Shown here piece by piece: positions 24,086 to 35,785 of a DNA stretch of 64,000 nucleotides. The translations under genes and the position numbers were made by a program. A model generated the notes under the pieces. That model was not told the origin of the DNA. It searched no databases and was given only the letters and a program-made list of their open reading frames with translations. The stretch's first letter is position 1; each line of letters opens with the position of its first letter. This DNA comes from Ophiocordyceps camponoti-saundersi (nom. inval.). Taxonomy: Eukaryota; Ascomycota; Sordariomycetes; Hypocreales; Ophiocordycipitaceae. The DNA lies in contig PDHQ01000189.1 in the NCBI GenBank assembly GCA_003339415.1, forward strand, positions 1 to 64,000, written 5' to 3'.

Positions 24086-24466
24086 TCATCGTCCAGACTT
24101 CCAAAACTTCTCATCAATCTTATCAGCGCACCCGGACGCCGCATGACCGGCATCATGCTTCCTCTCAAAAGCCCTATTATGCTCCTCCACCTCCCTCCTC
24201 TGCTCCTCGTCGAGGCCCTTTCCAGGCTCGACCGCCGAGACGCGCGAGTTGACCACCTTGGGCGGCTCGTCCGGCGCTCCGCTGGCCGTGCTCTCCAGGG
24301 CCGGTCCGCCTCCCGTCTTGCCCTTTGTTCCCTTGCCGTCTGAGAGGGCGTCGCTGCTTTGATTCCGGTTTGGGATGAGATTTTGTCGTGAGGGTGTTTG
24401 GGAGAGGAGGGGGCTGCGGAGGAGCAGGGACGATGATGTGAGTCGTTGGCGGATTAGGAATAGCAT
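24086..24466 (-). CDS. Small conserved-looking protein, probable mitochondrial presequence
   Basis: I do not recognise a named family. The frame encodes 126 residues from an ATG at 24466. Residues 1-30 (MLFLIRQRLTSSSLLLRSPLLSQ and on) are hydrophobic and Arg/Ser-rich without acidic residues, as in a mitochondrial presequence. The middle is Gly/Ser/Pro-rich. The C-terminal third is charged and probably helical (GLDEEQRREVEEHNRAFERKHD), ending KIDEKFWKSGR. That end looks conserved rather than random, which is why the gene is called. It converges on SVP26 and is divergent from the CDF transporter, with about 590 bp between starts. Function is unknown. Confidence 0.62.
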   Translation of the reverse strand: MLFLIRQRLTSSSLLLRSPLLSQTPSRQNLIPNRNQSSDALSDGKGTKGKTGGGPALESTASGAPDEPPKVVNSRVSAVEPGKGLDEEQRREVEEHNRAFERKHDAGHAASGCADKIDEKFWKSGR

Positions 24467-25054
24467 TTTTCCTTCCTTTTTTTTTTCTTTCTTTCTTTCT
24501 TCCTTTATCGTTGATTTTTTTCTTTTTGATTTCTGTATTTGTTTGTTTATTATCTTATTTTTCTCTTGCTTGTTTCCTTCTTTGATGAGCTTGGCTGGTG
24601 TGAAATGCAGGTGGGAAGGGAAGAAGTTGTCAAGGAAGACGGCGCAAACAGCCTCGTACGTACATTACCCCTTCCCGACGAAAATCTGACGTCACGCTGT
24701 AACGGCACGATGACATGGCACATCTATCCGTACCTACGCGGCAACCGACGGCAATAACGCAGCAGATAATCAAGACGGCACCTCCATCCCCGTATCCCGG
24801 TAAAATTCCCAGTTTCTCCACTCAAGGACGTACTTGTTTTTATCCCCGGCATCTGGTCCGGCGCTACGGACGGGGGACCCACACGGGGGAAGCGGCCCGA
24901 GGGTGGGGCCGTGACATCACCACCTGTGTGTGTACATACGCTTCCGGGATTGCTCTTTCAGGGTCGGGTCCCCCTTTTTCGACTTCACCAGTCGAGTCGA
25001 GACATCTGATAGATCATAGATACAATCTAGGTACCTGGGCAAGACAGAAAAAGG
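24467..25054. promoter_or_regulatory. Divergent intergenic region
   Basis: About 590 bp. A T-rich tract covers about 24478-24575 on the upstream side of the small mitochondrial-type gene. No binding site was identified with confidence. Confidence 0.5.
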
Positions 25055-26476
25055 ATGGTCGGCAAGCGCTCTCTCCGCAAAGACGACCGTGCCTCGTCAC
25101 CGCGTCGTCGGCATCGCGTCGGCGACATCGAAGCCCGCATGCTCGGCTTGCCGCCATCATCTTCACGGCCGACAGCTCGCTTCCGAGACTACGACGACAA
25201 CGACGACGACAACCAAGATCAAGATCGAGACACTCGAGCAACGCGCGCCAACCGTCGTCGTGATGACCTTACCCAATCTCTCCTCCACGGCATCGACGGC
25301 GACCAACTCGAGCGCTTTCGCCTCTCAGACTCCCAGCTTGAGGCGATATCAAGCAAGCCCCTTCGCGACTTTTACCGCGCTCAGAATGCACGCCTCGACG
25401 ACTGGCGCGAAGTCGATGCCGTTGTCGTCGCCCTGGCAGATGACGTCCTCGAGTCCATGGATCCGGATCCTGACGGAGACGGCGACCAGGAGCGCTGCGG
25501 CGCCTTGCAGCGTGTCCAGGGCAATCTGGCTGAGCTTTTGCCCGAGGCCGAGAGGAACCGTCGTGCTACCGTCGCCCGACGTGCCGTCTGGGCCATCAAC
25601 TTCAATGTCGGTGCCAACGTGCTGCTGCTGGCTGGCAAGGCCGTCGCCGCCATCACGACGGCCTCTCTGTCGCTCGTTGCTTCCCTCGTCGACTCCGCAC
25701 TCGATCTCCTTTGCACACTCATCGTCTGGTCCACTAATCGGCTCGTGCTTTGGCGATTGAGCGCCCTGCGTCGTAGATTTCCTGTTGGCCGCCGTCGGCT
25801 TGAGCCCGTCGGCATCCTCGTCTTTTCTATCATCATGATCATCTCCTTCCTGCAAATCCTGCGCGAGTCTGTCTCACGCCTTATGCCGCCCCATCGTGAG
25901 CCCGAGCCTCTGGGCGTCGTCGCCATTTCCACCATGGTAGCCACCATTGTCATCAAGGGGGCCATCGGCGTCGCCTGCCGGCCCGTTCGCTCCCCCAAGG
26001 TCCAGGCCCTGGTGCAGGACTGCAAGACCGACGTCGTCTTCAACTCGCTGTCGCTGCTGTTCCCTCTCGTTGGCTATCGCGCCGGCATATGGTGGCTGGA
26101 CCCGGTCGGCGCCGGCTTGCTGGCCCTTTTCATCGTCTACGACTGGGGTTGCACATCCTTCGACAACGTCGTTCGACTATCGGGCGAGGCTGCCGATGAT
26201 GACACGCTTCGTAAGCTGACATACTTAGCATGGCGCTTCTCGCCCGTTGTCGACGGCTTCAAGTCCATCACCGCCTACCACGCTGGCGACGGCGTCTGGG
26301 CCGAGTTCGACGTCCTACTCGGCGAAGACACGCCCCTGGGCCGGTCTCATGACATAGCCGAAACGCTCCAGTATTGTGCCGAGGCACTTCCCTATGTTGA
26401 CCGCGCTTTTGTTACGACCGACTATGCCGCCGTAGGGCCCACCGGTCACGCGCTCGACACGGAGCGTAACCACTGA
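25055..26476 (+). CDS. Cation diffusion facilitator, Mn-type
   Basis: CDF proteins exchange divalent metals for protons across membranes. This 473-residue single-exon gene fits the Mn-CDF subgroup: the helix II site is DSALD (D213 and D217, a DxxxD pattern instead of the HxxxD of Zn transporters). The matching helix V site is DCKTD (D322 and D326), and the linker GRRRLEPVGILVFSIIM is typical. About 160 N-terminal residues are hydrophilic and cytosolic, with an Asp/Asn/Gln-rich stretch at 45-60. The C-terminal cytoplasmic domain runs from about 385. The metal is inferred from the motifs. The compartment (Golgi, vacuole or plasma membrane) cannot be told. Confidence 0.9.
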   Translation: MVGKRSLRKDDRASSPRRRHRVGDIEARMLGLPPSSSRPTARFRDYDDNDDDNQDQDRDTRATRANRRRDDLTQSLLHGIDGDQLERFRLSDSQLEAISSKPLRDFYRAQNARLDDWREVDAVVVALADDVLESMDPDPDGDGDQERCGALQRVQGNLAELLPEAERNRRATVARRAVWAINFNVGANVLLLAGKAVAAITTASLSLVASLVDSALDLLCTLIVWSTNRLVLWRLSALRRRFPVGRRRLEPVGILVFSIIMIISFLQILRESVSRLMPPHREPEPLGVVAISTMVATIVIKGAIGVACRPVRSPKVQALVQDCKTDVVFNSLSLLFPLVGYRAGIWWLDPVGAGLLALFIVYDWGCTSFDNVVRLSGEAADDDTLRKLTYLAWRFSPVVDGFKSITAYHAGDGVWAEFDVLLGEDTPLGRSHDIAETLQYCAEALPYVDRAFVTTDYAAVGPTGHALDTERNH

Positions 26477-26634
26477 TCACGCACAATCTGGACAAGTCAG
26501 TGTCATCGTGTCATATCTAGAAAGGCGGGGAAGAAGAATAAAAGCAAGGGAATGAATAGAACCTGCCTCGCTCGCCAGACCTCCCGTTCTAGCAAAGCTA
26601 AAGCCAAGCCTAAGACCTGCCACTCCAGCACCGG

Positions 26635-29495
26635 CTACATGTTCATGTCTTCAAGCTCTTCCATCCGGTGAACGAATTCCTCTTGAAGCCGACGCAGATA
26701 GGCTGGGAGGGCCTCCTCGCTTCCAGACTCCCGCGCCTGCACGAGAGCCCCGTGCAAATTCAGCAAAAGCTTGCGCCGTGCCACGAGCCTGTGTGACTCG
26801 GAACTCTGTCGGCTCTCCTCTCTCGTCCGACGAAGCGACTTTGCCACTTGTTCTGCCCTCTCTATGAAGCTCGGCGGCAGGCCCACGGCACGGGCCAGAT
26901 GTATACCGTAGTGCTCCTGCTCGTCCACCGTCCCTGCCGTGGCCTTGTAGAGCATCTTCAGATGCGGCAAGCCCTCGGCCGTCTCTGAAGTCTCCGCCGC
27001 CAGGTGAAGCTTCAGCACGCCGGCTCGTTGCCCCAACACCCGGGCGAGGTCGACAAAGTGCGTTGCAAACCACACCGATGCCTTCGTCTCCAGCAAAGCC
27101 TCCGACATGGCCATGGCAATGGACAGACCGTCTCGAGTGCTCGTCCCTCGGCCGAGCTCGTCGATGATGGCAAGGCTGTCTTTGTCCACGTTCCGGAGAA
27201 GGAAGGCCATCTCGCGCATTTCCACCGAAAACGTTGAGAGGCTGGCCTCGATGCTGTCATCGAGTGAGACTCGGGCGAATATGTTACGGATGACGGGAAA
27301 CGACGCGTACTCGGCCGGTACGAAACAGCCTATCTGGGCCATGATCTGGAGCAATGCCACAGCTCGTATATACGTGCTTTTACCGCTCATGTTACAGCCC
27401 GTTACAACGTGGAAGCTGTATTGCTCAGTCGCGTAGTAGTCGTTGGGAATAAATTCCCCGTCGAGCGTCTGGATTATCGGTCAGGAATGGTTGATGATAT
27501 GCGCTCGCTTGTCACGCACTCACCTTGTCCATGATCGGATGTCGTGCCGATTTCAAGGCCAGAGTGTCCGTCATTTCAGGACGAATGTAGCCTCGCGTCG
27601 TCGCCAGCTGAGCAAACGAAGTAATCATGTCGACGAGTGCGACCGATTCGCAGACTCGGAATAACTGGGGTGATGCCTGCCGAAGGTCCTGCATCAAGTC
27701 CCTGACCACGACGTCGCTTCTGATGACGACTTCGTTCGACGTGTCGGAAAGCCGAACGTTGAGCTTCACAAGATCCAGTGTTTGGCATTCAACAGCGTCT
27801 CTTTTGCGCACCTGGTTGATGAAGATGGGAGGAAGCGTTCTGCCCTGAAACATGCCGGCTTTCAGACGGAGCCAATACTTTCTTCCGTTGTCAAATTTGA
27901 GGGTAGCGCGAATGCGAAATTCCTCTGGGCCCGCGTTAGTTTCTGTTCGCCATCTCTGCCGAGGAAGACACACCATTGAGACGATCGACATGTTGGTGGA
28001 CCTCTTCGGTGAGTTCCTTGTAGGTCTGACGGGCTACGTCTAACATGCCACTGATGCCCGTCTTCACGGCGAAAGTTCTCTGGTTTCGCAAGTCCAGGGG
28101 TGATTTCAGGTACGTCACGTCTGCCTCGATAACGCTTCGTATCCCGGTGAGAACCGGCCCAGTTATCTCTGGGTGACAGAATTCTCGAATTTTGACCAAG
28201 AGTGCGCTCCGTGCTGGGCCCAAAGCTTTGAATAACTTGGGAGCCGACTCCAGAAAGCTTTTGATCATAAGGATCTGGCCGAGTTCCTCCTCCATCTGTA
28301 CCATGGTGGCATCAGAGGGAACGATTATCAGCTGCATATGTTAGCGACGCCGATCAATCGCAAAATCCAGAAGCAAACTTGCCTTGGTCAGCAGCCTTTC
28401 AACGTCGTGGAAAAGCTTCAGGGCTGGCTCCGAGTCAGAGCGACGACGAGGAGACGGGGCGAAGTCACAAACCCGTGCGGACCTCACGAAACATTTCTTC
28501 ACTGGTAGTAAGCTCTTCGAGGGCGTCGTAACGAGGGGCTATGAAGGAGTCTCGTGGAGTCGGTGGCTGAAGGATGTTGCTCCGAAGCATGCGAGCTCCC
28601 ATGGGCGTAGACGTGTGGTTGAGCAGGCCATATAAGCAATCCTTGGACTTGGGATTCTGTAAGTTTTGCATGATTTCGAGAGACTGAATGGCAGAGATGT
28701 CGATCATCATCGTGTCCTCGGACGGCTGATAGCGGACGCGCAGTGAGTGAGGAGCAAAGCTGATGGAGAATTGATGGTCGAGGTACTTCATGGCCTATTG
28801 CGCCCACGACGTCAGCCTTGAAACCTGTATGGAAGCCAGCAACCCACAGCTGCAAAGGAGCAAATTGAGTAATATTTCCCGTTCAGGGCAACCTTGACAG
28901 GCTCCACGTCGGGAGGGCAAGCCAGCCGATTTATATAATCCAGACCAGCGTGTTCCGACCAAGCCGAGCGATCAAAAGCGTCGCATCGGGCTTCCGGGAT
29001 GAGTTCCTGGACAAGTGTAAAGAGAGTGCTGGACTTTTGCGGCGGACAGGCCGAGGACATGAAGACGATGCGAGACGGCGTCAGCATCTGGATCTTGTGA
29101 ATCGTCTTGACGTAGGACTGATTATCGCAGATCTGACAGAGAGTCACTTCGCCGAGTGAGGCATTGACGAAGGCGACGCCCACGGACGGGGTGACACCGC
29201 GAGACTCTCCCAAGGCACAGATGATGTTCTGCTGCTCGCCGAGGCCCAAGATGGAGGACACAGTGCCAGCACGAGATTTACTGCGGCCCGAAGCGGTGCG
29301 CGAGGTGCTGCGTCCCGTACTGAAGCTTGTGCTTACAACGGATGGCGTATACCGAGCGGCCCGGCTTGCGTTACGTGGCGAGCCGGCTGAGGACAGAGTC
29401 TGAGAACCAGTCGAGGACAGGAGCTGAGAGCTGGAGCCAAAGTATGCAGACGAGGACGACGGCGTGGAGCCCGTGAAGGAGCCGTGACGAGACAT
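26635..29495 (-). CDS. MSH4: Meiotic MutS homologue MSH4
   Basis: Msh4 with Msh5 stabilises recombination intermediates and promotes interfering crossovers in meiosis; it does not repair mismatches. Six exons are proposed: 28848-29495, 28473-28794, 28383-28423, 27974-28331, 27524-27924 and 26635-27468, giving about 867 residues. The first 90 residues are Ser/Thr-rich. The mismatch-recognition domain I of MutS is absent, as expected. The ATPase has Walker A GCNMSGKST (614-622), Walker B IIDELGRG (D693, E694) and the signature region STFSVEMREMAFLL. Exon 3 is only 41 nt, and the intron after it starts with GC instead of GT. An intact MSH4 suggests an organism able to undergo meiosis. Confidence 0.94.
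28332..28382 (-). other. GC-AG intron in MSH4
   Basis: This 51-bp intron has donor AAG followed by GCAAGT and ends ATATGCAG. A GT donor four bases further on would shift the frame away from the conserved LLTKLIIVP. GC donors are known as the main minority class and usually match the U1 site perfectly elsewhere, as here. Confidence 0.8.
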
Positions 29496-31599
29496 GCCTA
29501 AGGTGAGAATTGGAGACGCCAGCTTATGATGAAGTTATCGTGAGTCTCGCGAGGGAGAAAGACCAGATGTGTATCGTCACGTGTTTGATTTTTTTCGTTT
29601 CTTTCTTGTGATTTCCTCTCTTGCCATAGCAAGCATCCACCTCTTGTGTAGGAGGTTGGTCGCTCTTTCCTGCTTCCATGATACAGAAGTGCCTGATACA
29701 AGAAGAAGGGGCGACTCGCTCAGAGGAGGGAGAAGAGGGCAGGCGCGCGCTATAACAAGTCCCCTATGAGCCATGTAAAGAAGAACAACAGATACAGATA
29801 GGAAGCCATGAAAACAGGTGAATAAATAACCGTGATAACTGAAAGCGCCGACTAAATCACCAGATAACACATAAGTAAGCTAACTGTAACTAACAAGGTA
29901 GATAACTCGAACTGCAGAGAGAGAGGAGTCGACTTGAGGCGCTGAAAAGCGTAGCGTCAAGTGAGAAGAAATAAGACTCTAAGCACAAAGAGAAGATGAA
30001 TTGATGGCACATCTCATGAATACGAGCTTGCTAGTGACGTAGCTTGATTGGGCGGGTCGCTAGGACGAGGAAGCTTTGAGGGAAAACAACAAGTCCAGCA
30101 GCCGTCGAGCTTCAAGGTTCTTGTCAGTTAGCAAGTCGCACGACACAGTACTCGTACACCATCACTCAGCCTCGGGGACTTCTCACGATTGTAACCGCGG
30201 ACTATTCAAGGACGATTGCATTGCCAGACTCTTGTCAAACAAGAAACCCCAGAAGAGAAAAGGCGTCAAGTTTGCAGGGACATACCGTTGACGAAACGCA
30301 CTCGATTGGCTTCTTGTAGCATCCTGGAGTGATGAGGCACCTCACCTTGTTGGGGGCGGGTAGGACGAAGGGAAGAGAGACGAGAAGATGGAGAATAATC
30401 TTCATCTTTGAATCACCTTGTTTCTGATTGGTAGGAAAAGAGGGGAATCCCGAAGCGTGCATGCGTCAAAGAGGAGAATTTTGTGTGTCCACGATGGGAA
30501 GAAACGGATGATTTCGTTCGTCCAGCTGGTGTATTGACTGACTGTTTCCAACGGAAGACGTGACATCTAAGTGGTTAATTAGTTGCATATTCGACGCAGT
30601 TGACGACCTGACATGCAATCACTACCTACCTACCAGCTACGAACCCCCTCTCAAGATCATTCAATAAACTGATACGTAAAAATCCTTGAATGGATCGTAC
30701 CCCAAGACTTGCTTGTAAATTGAGGGACCTGAAGCCTAAACAGTTGAGTTTCTCTCTTCACGTTGTCAACGAGCTTCCTGATCGAGCACTCCAATGTCTC
30801 TCAATGTGGTACTTCTTCTGTTGAATCAATCATTGCGTAACATTTTTCCCTCTTTAGTCAAGTTAAGACTACCTAGTTAATATGTACTATAGATTCTCCA
30901 CGCGGCTGACGCTCTGTGATCGGCGATATACAGACTCGGCAGAGATCTTTCGGCCATCGAAGTGGGTGCAAATACAGATGCAAGGCAATAACCACTACTC
31001 GATGATATTCATAATCTAATTCACTTGATCCCATCGTTCACTCCGCCTCTTCTGTCCCTACTGTTCCGCCAAGTCTGAAGAAAACACGACGCATTCCACC
31101 AACAAAGTCACATCTTACGACTTGGCGACTAGGTTTCGATAGCGAAGAAAAGATGTAAACACGGCACTATTGGTGAAGAATATATCCATCTACATGAATG
31201 CGAGCTTCTTACTTAGTTCCATACAAAATGGAAACACCTGTCACTTTATGACATGTCTGTTTCTTAAAGCATCCTCTAACTAAAATCTTGTCGTAACACA
31301 TCTTCTTCAAGACAGATCTAATAATATCTTGGTTCTTGGTCAACATACCGTCGTAGAAAGACTCTAATACGTATCAAGTATACAGAAAAGGATCGTCATG
31401 CTGCAAAAAAGAAAACAGGGAGCAACAAGAATAAGTGAGAGTTTCCTCCTCAGCCTTTCCAGAGAAAAGAAAGTCGTTGACATCAAAGTCGATACAGTAG
31501 AAGGAAAGAAAGAAAAAAATCCAAATACCATACTCGTACATAATCCCACACTTCATTTTCCTCATGACTATCTCCTATCTTCGGACGCCTTGACGAGGT
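29496..31599. other. 2.1-kb intergenic region
   Basis: This region lies between the MSH4 start and the lipase stop. It includes the MSH4 promoter, with a CACGTG near 29578. One short frame (30235-30405, minus) is listed separately as a weak candidate. The rest is AT-richer than its neighbours, with many short frames and no recognised product. Confidence 0.5.
30235..30405 (-). CDS. Candidate small secreted cysteine-rich peptide (weak)
   Basis: From the ATG at 30405 the unspliced frame encodes 56 residues. The first 18 are a plausible signal peptide (MKIILHLLVSLPFVLPAP). The rest has five cysteines, in the contexts VRCLI, PGCYK, IECVS and VCPC. A GTATGT donor at 30285 and a GACAAG acceptor further on would allow a different C-terminus with fewer cysteines. 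Small secreted proteins are common in fungi, but a frame this short can arise by chance. There is no homology evidence, so this is a hypothesis. Confidence 0.2.
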   Translation of the reverse strand: MKIILHLLVSLPFVLPAPNKVRCLITPGCYKKPIECVSSTVCPCKLDAFSLLGFLV

Positions 31600-32922
31600 T
31601 CATGGAAGCGCGAGCTTGACAAAGTCCATGAACCCCCGAGCCAAGTCCCCAATGATGTTCGGAGCGCCTCCACAAACCGAGTTATCAGCAAGAACGGAAC
31701 CCATCGAGACGCCCATGTACTGCGTATGCGAAACACTTCCAGTGAGGAGCTCTGCCAGTGAGAGGTTGCCGATTAGGTTGACGTCAGCTCCGCTTTTCGT
31801 CGACAGGTTACAGTCCTTTTTACGAGTCAGTTTTGAGTTCTTTCTTTTCTCTTTTGCTTTCTCTCAAGCCAAGAGACTCGGGGGGAGGGGACATCTTTTC
31901 TTCACCTCAGGTTCTTGTCCTTGACACTGAAACGTGCTGGCCGCGTCGGCTTTGTTCTCCTGCCATATCTCCGTCGAGTGATGCTGGTAGCCGGAGCTGG
32001 CGAGGTCCTTGGGCGGAATCTGCGGCACGATGTCGTCGGCGTGAGTGACGCGCATCAGACCCGGTGCCATCTTGTCGACATAGTCTGCGTATGCCTGGTT
32101 CCCCGTCCTGGGTTGGCCAAAGGTGACGACGTCTGCTTTCATTTGGGAGCCTATTATGGACATTGCTGCCAGTGACGCCTGCGCCCCCCCGAGCGAATGG
32201 CCTGTGACGACCTTTGAACCGCTTTAGATTCCGAAACACGCCAGTGAAGAGAGAGGGAACTCTCTTTCCAGTTTGACCTACCACCTTCATGCCTGGGTTG
32301 TCAGCGACCTGCCCCTGAACAGTTGAGATGACATCCTTGGCCACGGCATTCCATGAATTCAGGAATCCCGCGTGTACCTGAAAGAGGGGAACAAACGCCG
32401 TCAGTCGTCATAGAAAGGAGACAGAACCTGCTCGATTTTGCCTTACCTTGCAACCGTCACAATCAGACACGCCGGGACTAACAAAATCCGACTGGATGAG
32501 GAAATCGGCGTCAGTTCCCACGTCCTGGAGGTTGCTGGTGCCACGAAAGGCGACAACCATCTCTTTGTTCTTGTCATCTTTGAAGATGATACCGTTGGCA
32601 TTGTTATTGAACCTCTTCACGATTTCGATCCCATCCGGCGGAGTCGGACAACTCTGCTGGTACGTGATGCCGCTGAGCACACTATAGCGCTGCAACCTGT
32701 CGAACGTATCTTGCGAGACTTGGTTTCGTCATTAGCCAGAGAGAAAACTTCTTCCTCCGCTCTCCGATAAAAGAGACAACTCACTGGCTTGCTTGTCCCC
32801 TGCCGCGAGCCCGGCGATGAAGAGGGTGACGAAGAGGCCCAGCTAAATCCTGTCAGCCATCTTGTCCTGTCAAGACGGGATGCAATTTGAATCTCTCTCA
32901 CCGGAAGAGCCTGGCACAGCAT
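31600..32922 (-). CDS. Secreted class 3 (alpha/beta hydrolase) lipase
   Basis: Class 3 lipases of the Rhizomucor/Aspergillus type hydrolyse acylglycerols or feruloyl esters. Six exons are proposed: 32902-32922, 32785-32842, 32447-32718, 32282-32377, 31906-32211 and 31600-31815, giving about 322 residues. The N-terminus is a signal peptide (LGLFVTLFIAGLAAG), spliced across intron 1. The catalytic triad is visible: S155 in GHSLGG, Asp 208 or 209 in ADDIVPQIP, and H281 in SHTQYMG. The oxyanion region is VVAFRGTSN. Cysteines are spaced to form disulphides (QQSCPTP, DCDGC and CGG). Substrate cannot be inferred. A DCAF4-like gene separates it from the polyketide locus, so membership there is unlikely. 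Confidence 0.9.
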
Positions 32923-34111
32923 TACGACAAGTCAGGAATATCCTTCTTCCCGCTCGGCTTGGCCAACTTCAGACAGCGGAAGGCCGTGCACGAGCAAAGA
33001 CACCAGTGTCGATGAGGAAGATTGAGGAGAAAACAACGAACTGTCGATTCACCCAGAAAGAACTGATTCAAGGTGGCTTTATGACATCAAGATTGCCCAT
33101 TTCTTTCCGTTTCTATGAAGAGATGAAACTGTAAATTCTCAGGGGACGAAGGGAAGGGAGAAGGGGGGGGGAGGAACCGGCAAAAAAAGGGTCCCCTCCC
33201 TAAACACACGACAACCCCGAGTCAAGTCAAACGACCATCAAGCTGAAGAACAAAGCCAAGGCCCGATTCCAAGCCCCAGAGCCAGACGATTCGAGAACAA
33301 AACAGCAAATAAGAGGGGGGGAAAGGGGAATCGTTCCTCCTCTTGAACAGCACTCTAAACCCCGAACGGCCAACCCAGCCGAATGACTAGCTTCTCGTGG
33401 CAAAGACCGCAGACGCCGTGAGAGTCAGACCAGCGTTTGAGCAAAAGCCTTCGCCCGCCATCCCTGCTAGCTGATGCGAGATGGTCCAGGGATCCCGGCT
33501 CTTTGACTGCCGTCCTTTCCCCCCGCTGTCCGTCTCTTCGGGCCGAGGACGGCGGGCTTAGTCTTCAAGTCAAAGCGTCGGGCGTCTCGCGAACAAAGCA
33601 AAGTAAGGCCTCGAATTGCATAGGCAGCTTCCTAGGCTTATAGCTTCGAGCTTCGGCGACAAAAGAAGCCGTGCTTGGCTTTTCGTTAGAGTGATTTTCA
33701 TCATAGAGCCTCTTTGTTTGACGGGAAGACGCGTCTGTCTAGATACGGAAGATGTCGTTTCGAACAGTCCAAATCAAATATCGTGACACAAACATGGCTA
33801 TGATCTGGCGCAACGACTCCGTAGATCATTGAATTTCACTGCCACTTCTTCTCAACCTTAACAATATAGGCAGGTCTACGGGGTAGTGGGCATTGCAGGT
33901 CCGGCGTCATGCTTGTCGTTCACAACCTCTCTCAACGAGCATCGTGTCCTAAACAACCCTTCGTGGTCCTACTTAGGCCCTTCCTAGATTATGAGAACAA
34001 CCCTGTCTCGATGTTCGGAACGTCTCAGAACTAGAAAGTAAGGCTTGACGCCGTTTCCCAATATATCTTACATTTCAAATCCTCGTCTGAAAAGAACACC
34101 CCGTTGCCTCA
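32923..34111. other. 1.2-kb intergenic region
   Basis: This region holds the lipase promoter and the 3' end of the WD40 gene. A purine-rich run (GGGAAGGGAGAAGGG and following) lies at about 33148-33191, with another near 33314-33332. No gene is seen. Confidence 0.5.
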
Positions 34112-35785
34112 TCAGGCCTCATCTTCGGTGTCCAGAGTCCCAAAAGAGTACTTGTCGAGCGACGGCCCGACTCCGACAAACAGACTCGCTGTCCGCTCTC
34201 TATGCATCTGCTGAAACATCAAGGCCTTGATAGGCGTCGCCGAACGAATCTTATCCAATTCCTTGCAGCGCAGCCGCCGGCCAGAGCGGAGAGAAAACAG
34301 CTTAACAGTGCCGTCGTCGTGCGCAGCCGCCACGACGCCGAGCTCGATGCTGACGTCCCATCCCGTCTGAAAATAGGCCTCATTGCGGTAGTCCTGGAAG
34401 CGGACCAAGGGCGTTGTGCCGTTGGGCTTGCGGTCGAAGAAGCGCAGATCATACAGGAGCATGCTGTTCTGTAGCCCGCCAACAAGCACCTGATGAGGGT
34501 TCACGCTTCGCACATGGGCAATAGAACTCGCGTTCCGCGCACATGTCCACTCCTTGTCGGGTGTCCTCAAGTCCTTGATCCACAGCCGGGGCTGGCGACC
34601 GCCGGCAACAATCACCTGATCAGTTGAATGCAAAAAGTCCTGATCAAAGACCTCGCTAGAAGAATTCGGGCCCTTTTCGAGGTTCGGCGGCGTCATCCAG
34701 GACGTAGATTCGTCGGAAAAGACGCGGAAGATGCCGCAGCTCGTGCCGACGAGAGACACCAGACTCGACCGCACCGGCGCAGGCGTACTCTGATAAACGA
34801 ACCAATCGCCATGGTAGCGGCTACGAAAGGAGAGACGCTGGTGGGAGTTCGCTGAAGTGGTTAGACAGTCAGCTTCCGGACGTGACGAGGTGAAGATGCG
34901 TATGGGCGTTGCATGGACGTACTGTAGTCAAGTTCCCCGGGTTGCTGAAGGTTGCCATCGTCGAACCAGCTGGGAGACACGAAGGACATGCTGTAGCCAC
35001 TATTACGCTGCTCACATGACGTGATCACGACGCGGTGCGACGGTTTGTGGAACTTGATGGACGAAATGTGCCGGTTTCTCATTGTGTCGGTGTGGAAGGA
35101 TAGGCCTCGTCCCGGGTCTGAGCAGATACTTGGAGGACTCTGCCGTCAGCGAGGTTGCTCGTGGCGGCTTAGAACAGCAGACGCACCGTTGGTTATCATC
35201 GGTTGCGATGAAGCTGCTACATATAGTTTCCTGTTCAAGGGCTGGGAACGGCGGGGGGAGTCAGCAGTTGTAGAGAATGTAGAGGGCCTCTCAGGTCTCG
35301 AAACCGACGACGTACTGGCATAGACTGCCCCCATGCCCATTTTGACATCATCTCCGTTTACATAGAAACAGGGCATATCCGGAAATCGATGGCGCAAAAA
35401 GCTTGGCACGAATGAAAGCTTGCCCTTGTTCACGATGCCCTCGGTCCAAGCCGAAGCCGCAACATCGGCATCATCCACAGGCACAGCCGTCTCCCTGTCA
35501 AGCAAGCCCGAAGCTGCGAAGTCGCGTCTCAAGGCATGCCGTCTGATGTGACGACAAAGAGCGCGTGCCCGTCGCCGTTCTTCTTCGAGTGCCGAGTCCT
35601 CAGCCTTGCGCTTTTTCACCGCGTGAGTAGACCAGGCCGAGGGGGGCGCCGTCTGTGAGGCCTCGATCTTGAAGTATCGCCCCTTCTCCTTGTCTGCGAG
35701 TTATAAGCTGACGTTTCCCAGGACCGGTGTTGGGAAAGAGGAACTGAAGCTCACCGAAGTAGTAGCCTGGAATTTCGGCAGCCAT
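34112..35785 (-). CDS. DCAF4-like WD40 protein
   Basis: This is a predicted beta-propeller protein similar to DCAF4-type substrate receptors of DDB1-CUL4 ubiquitin ligases. Five exons are proposed: 35755-35785, 35316-35693, 35187-35241, 34923-35137 and 34112-34851, giving about 472 residues. The N-terminal signature MAAEIPGYYFDKEKGRYFKIE, split by intron 1, is shared by fungal members. WD-like blades follow from about residue 150 (HISSIKFHKPSHRVVITS, VSLVGTSCGIFRVF, VIVAGGRQPRLWIKDLR, VLVGGLQNSMLLYDLRF, LGVVAAAHDDGTVKLF). Exon 3 (55 nt) is the least certain, because its frame is fixed only by phase and not by a strong motif. It lies 212 bp downstream of the P450 in the same direction. Confidence 0.82.

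Noticed and set aside
31600..32922. Class 3 lipase as the release enzyme of the polyketide
   Set aside because: It has a secretion signal and is separated from the cluster by a conserved DCAF4-like gene.
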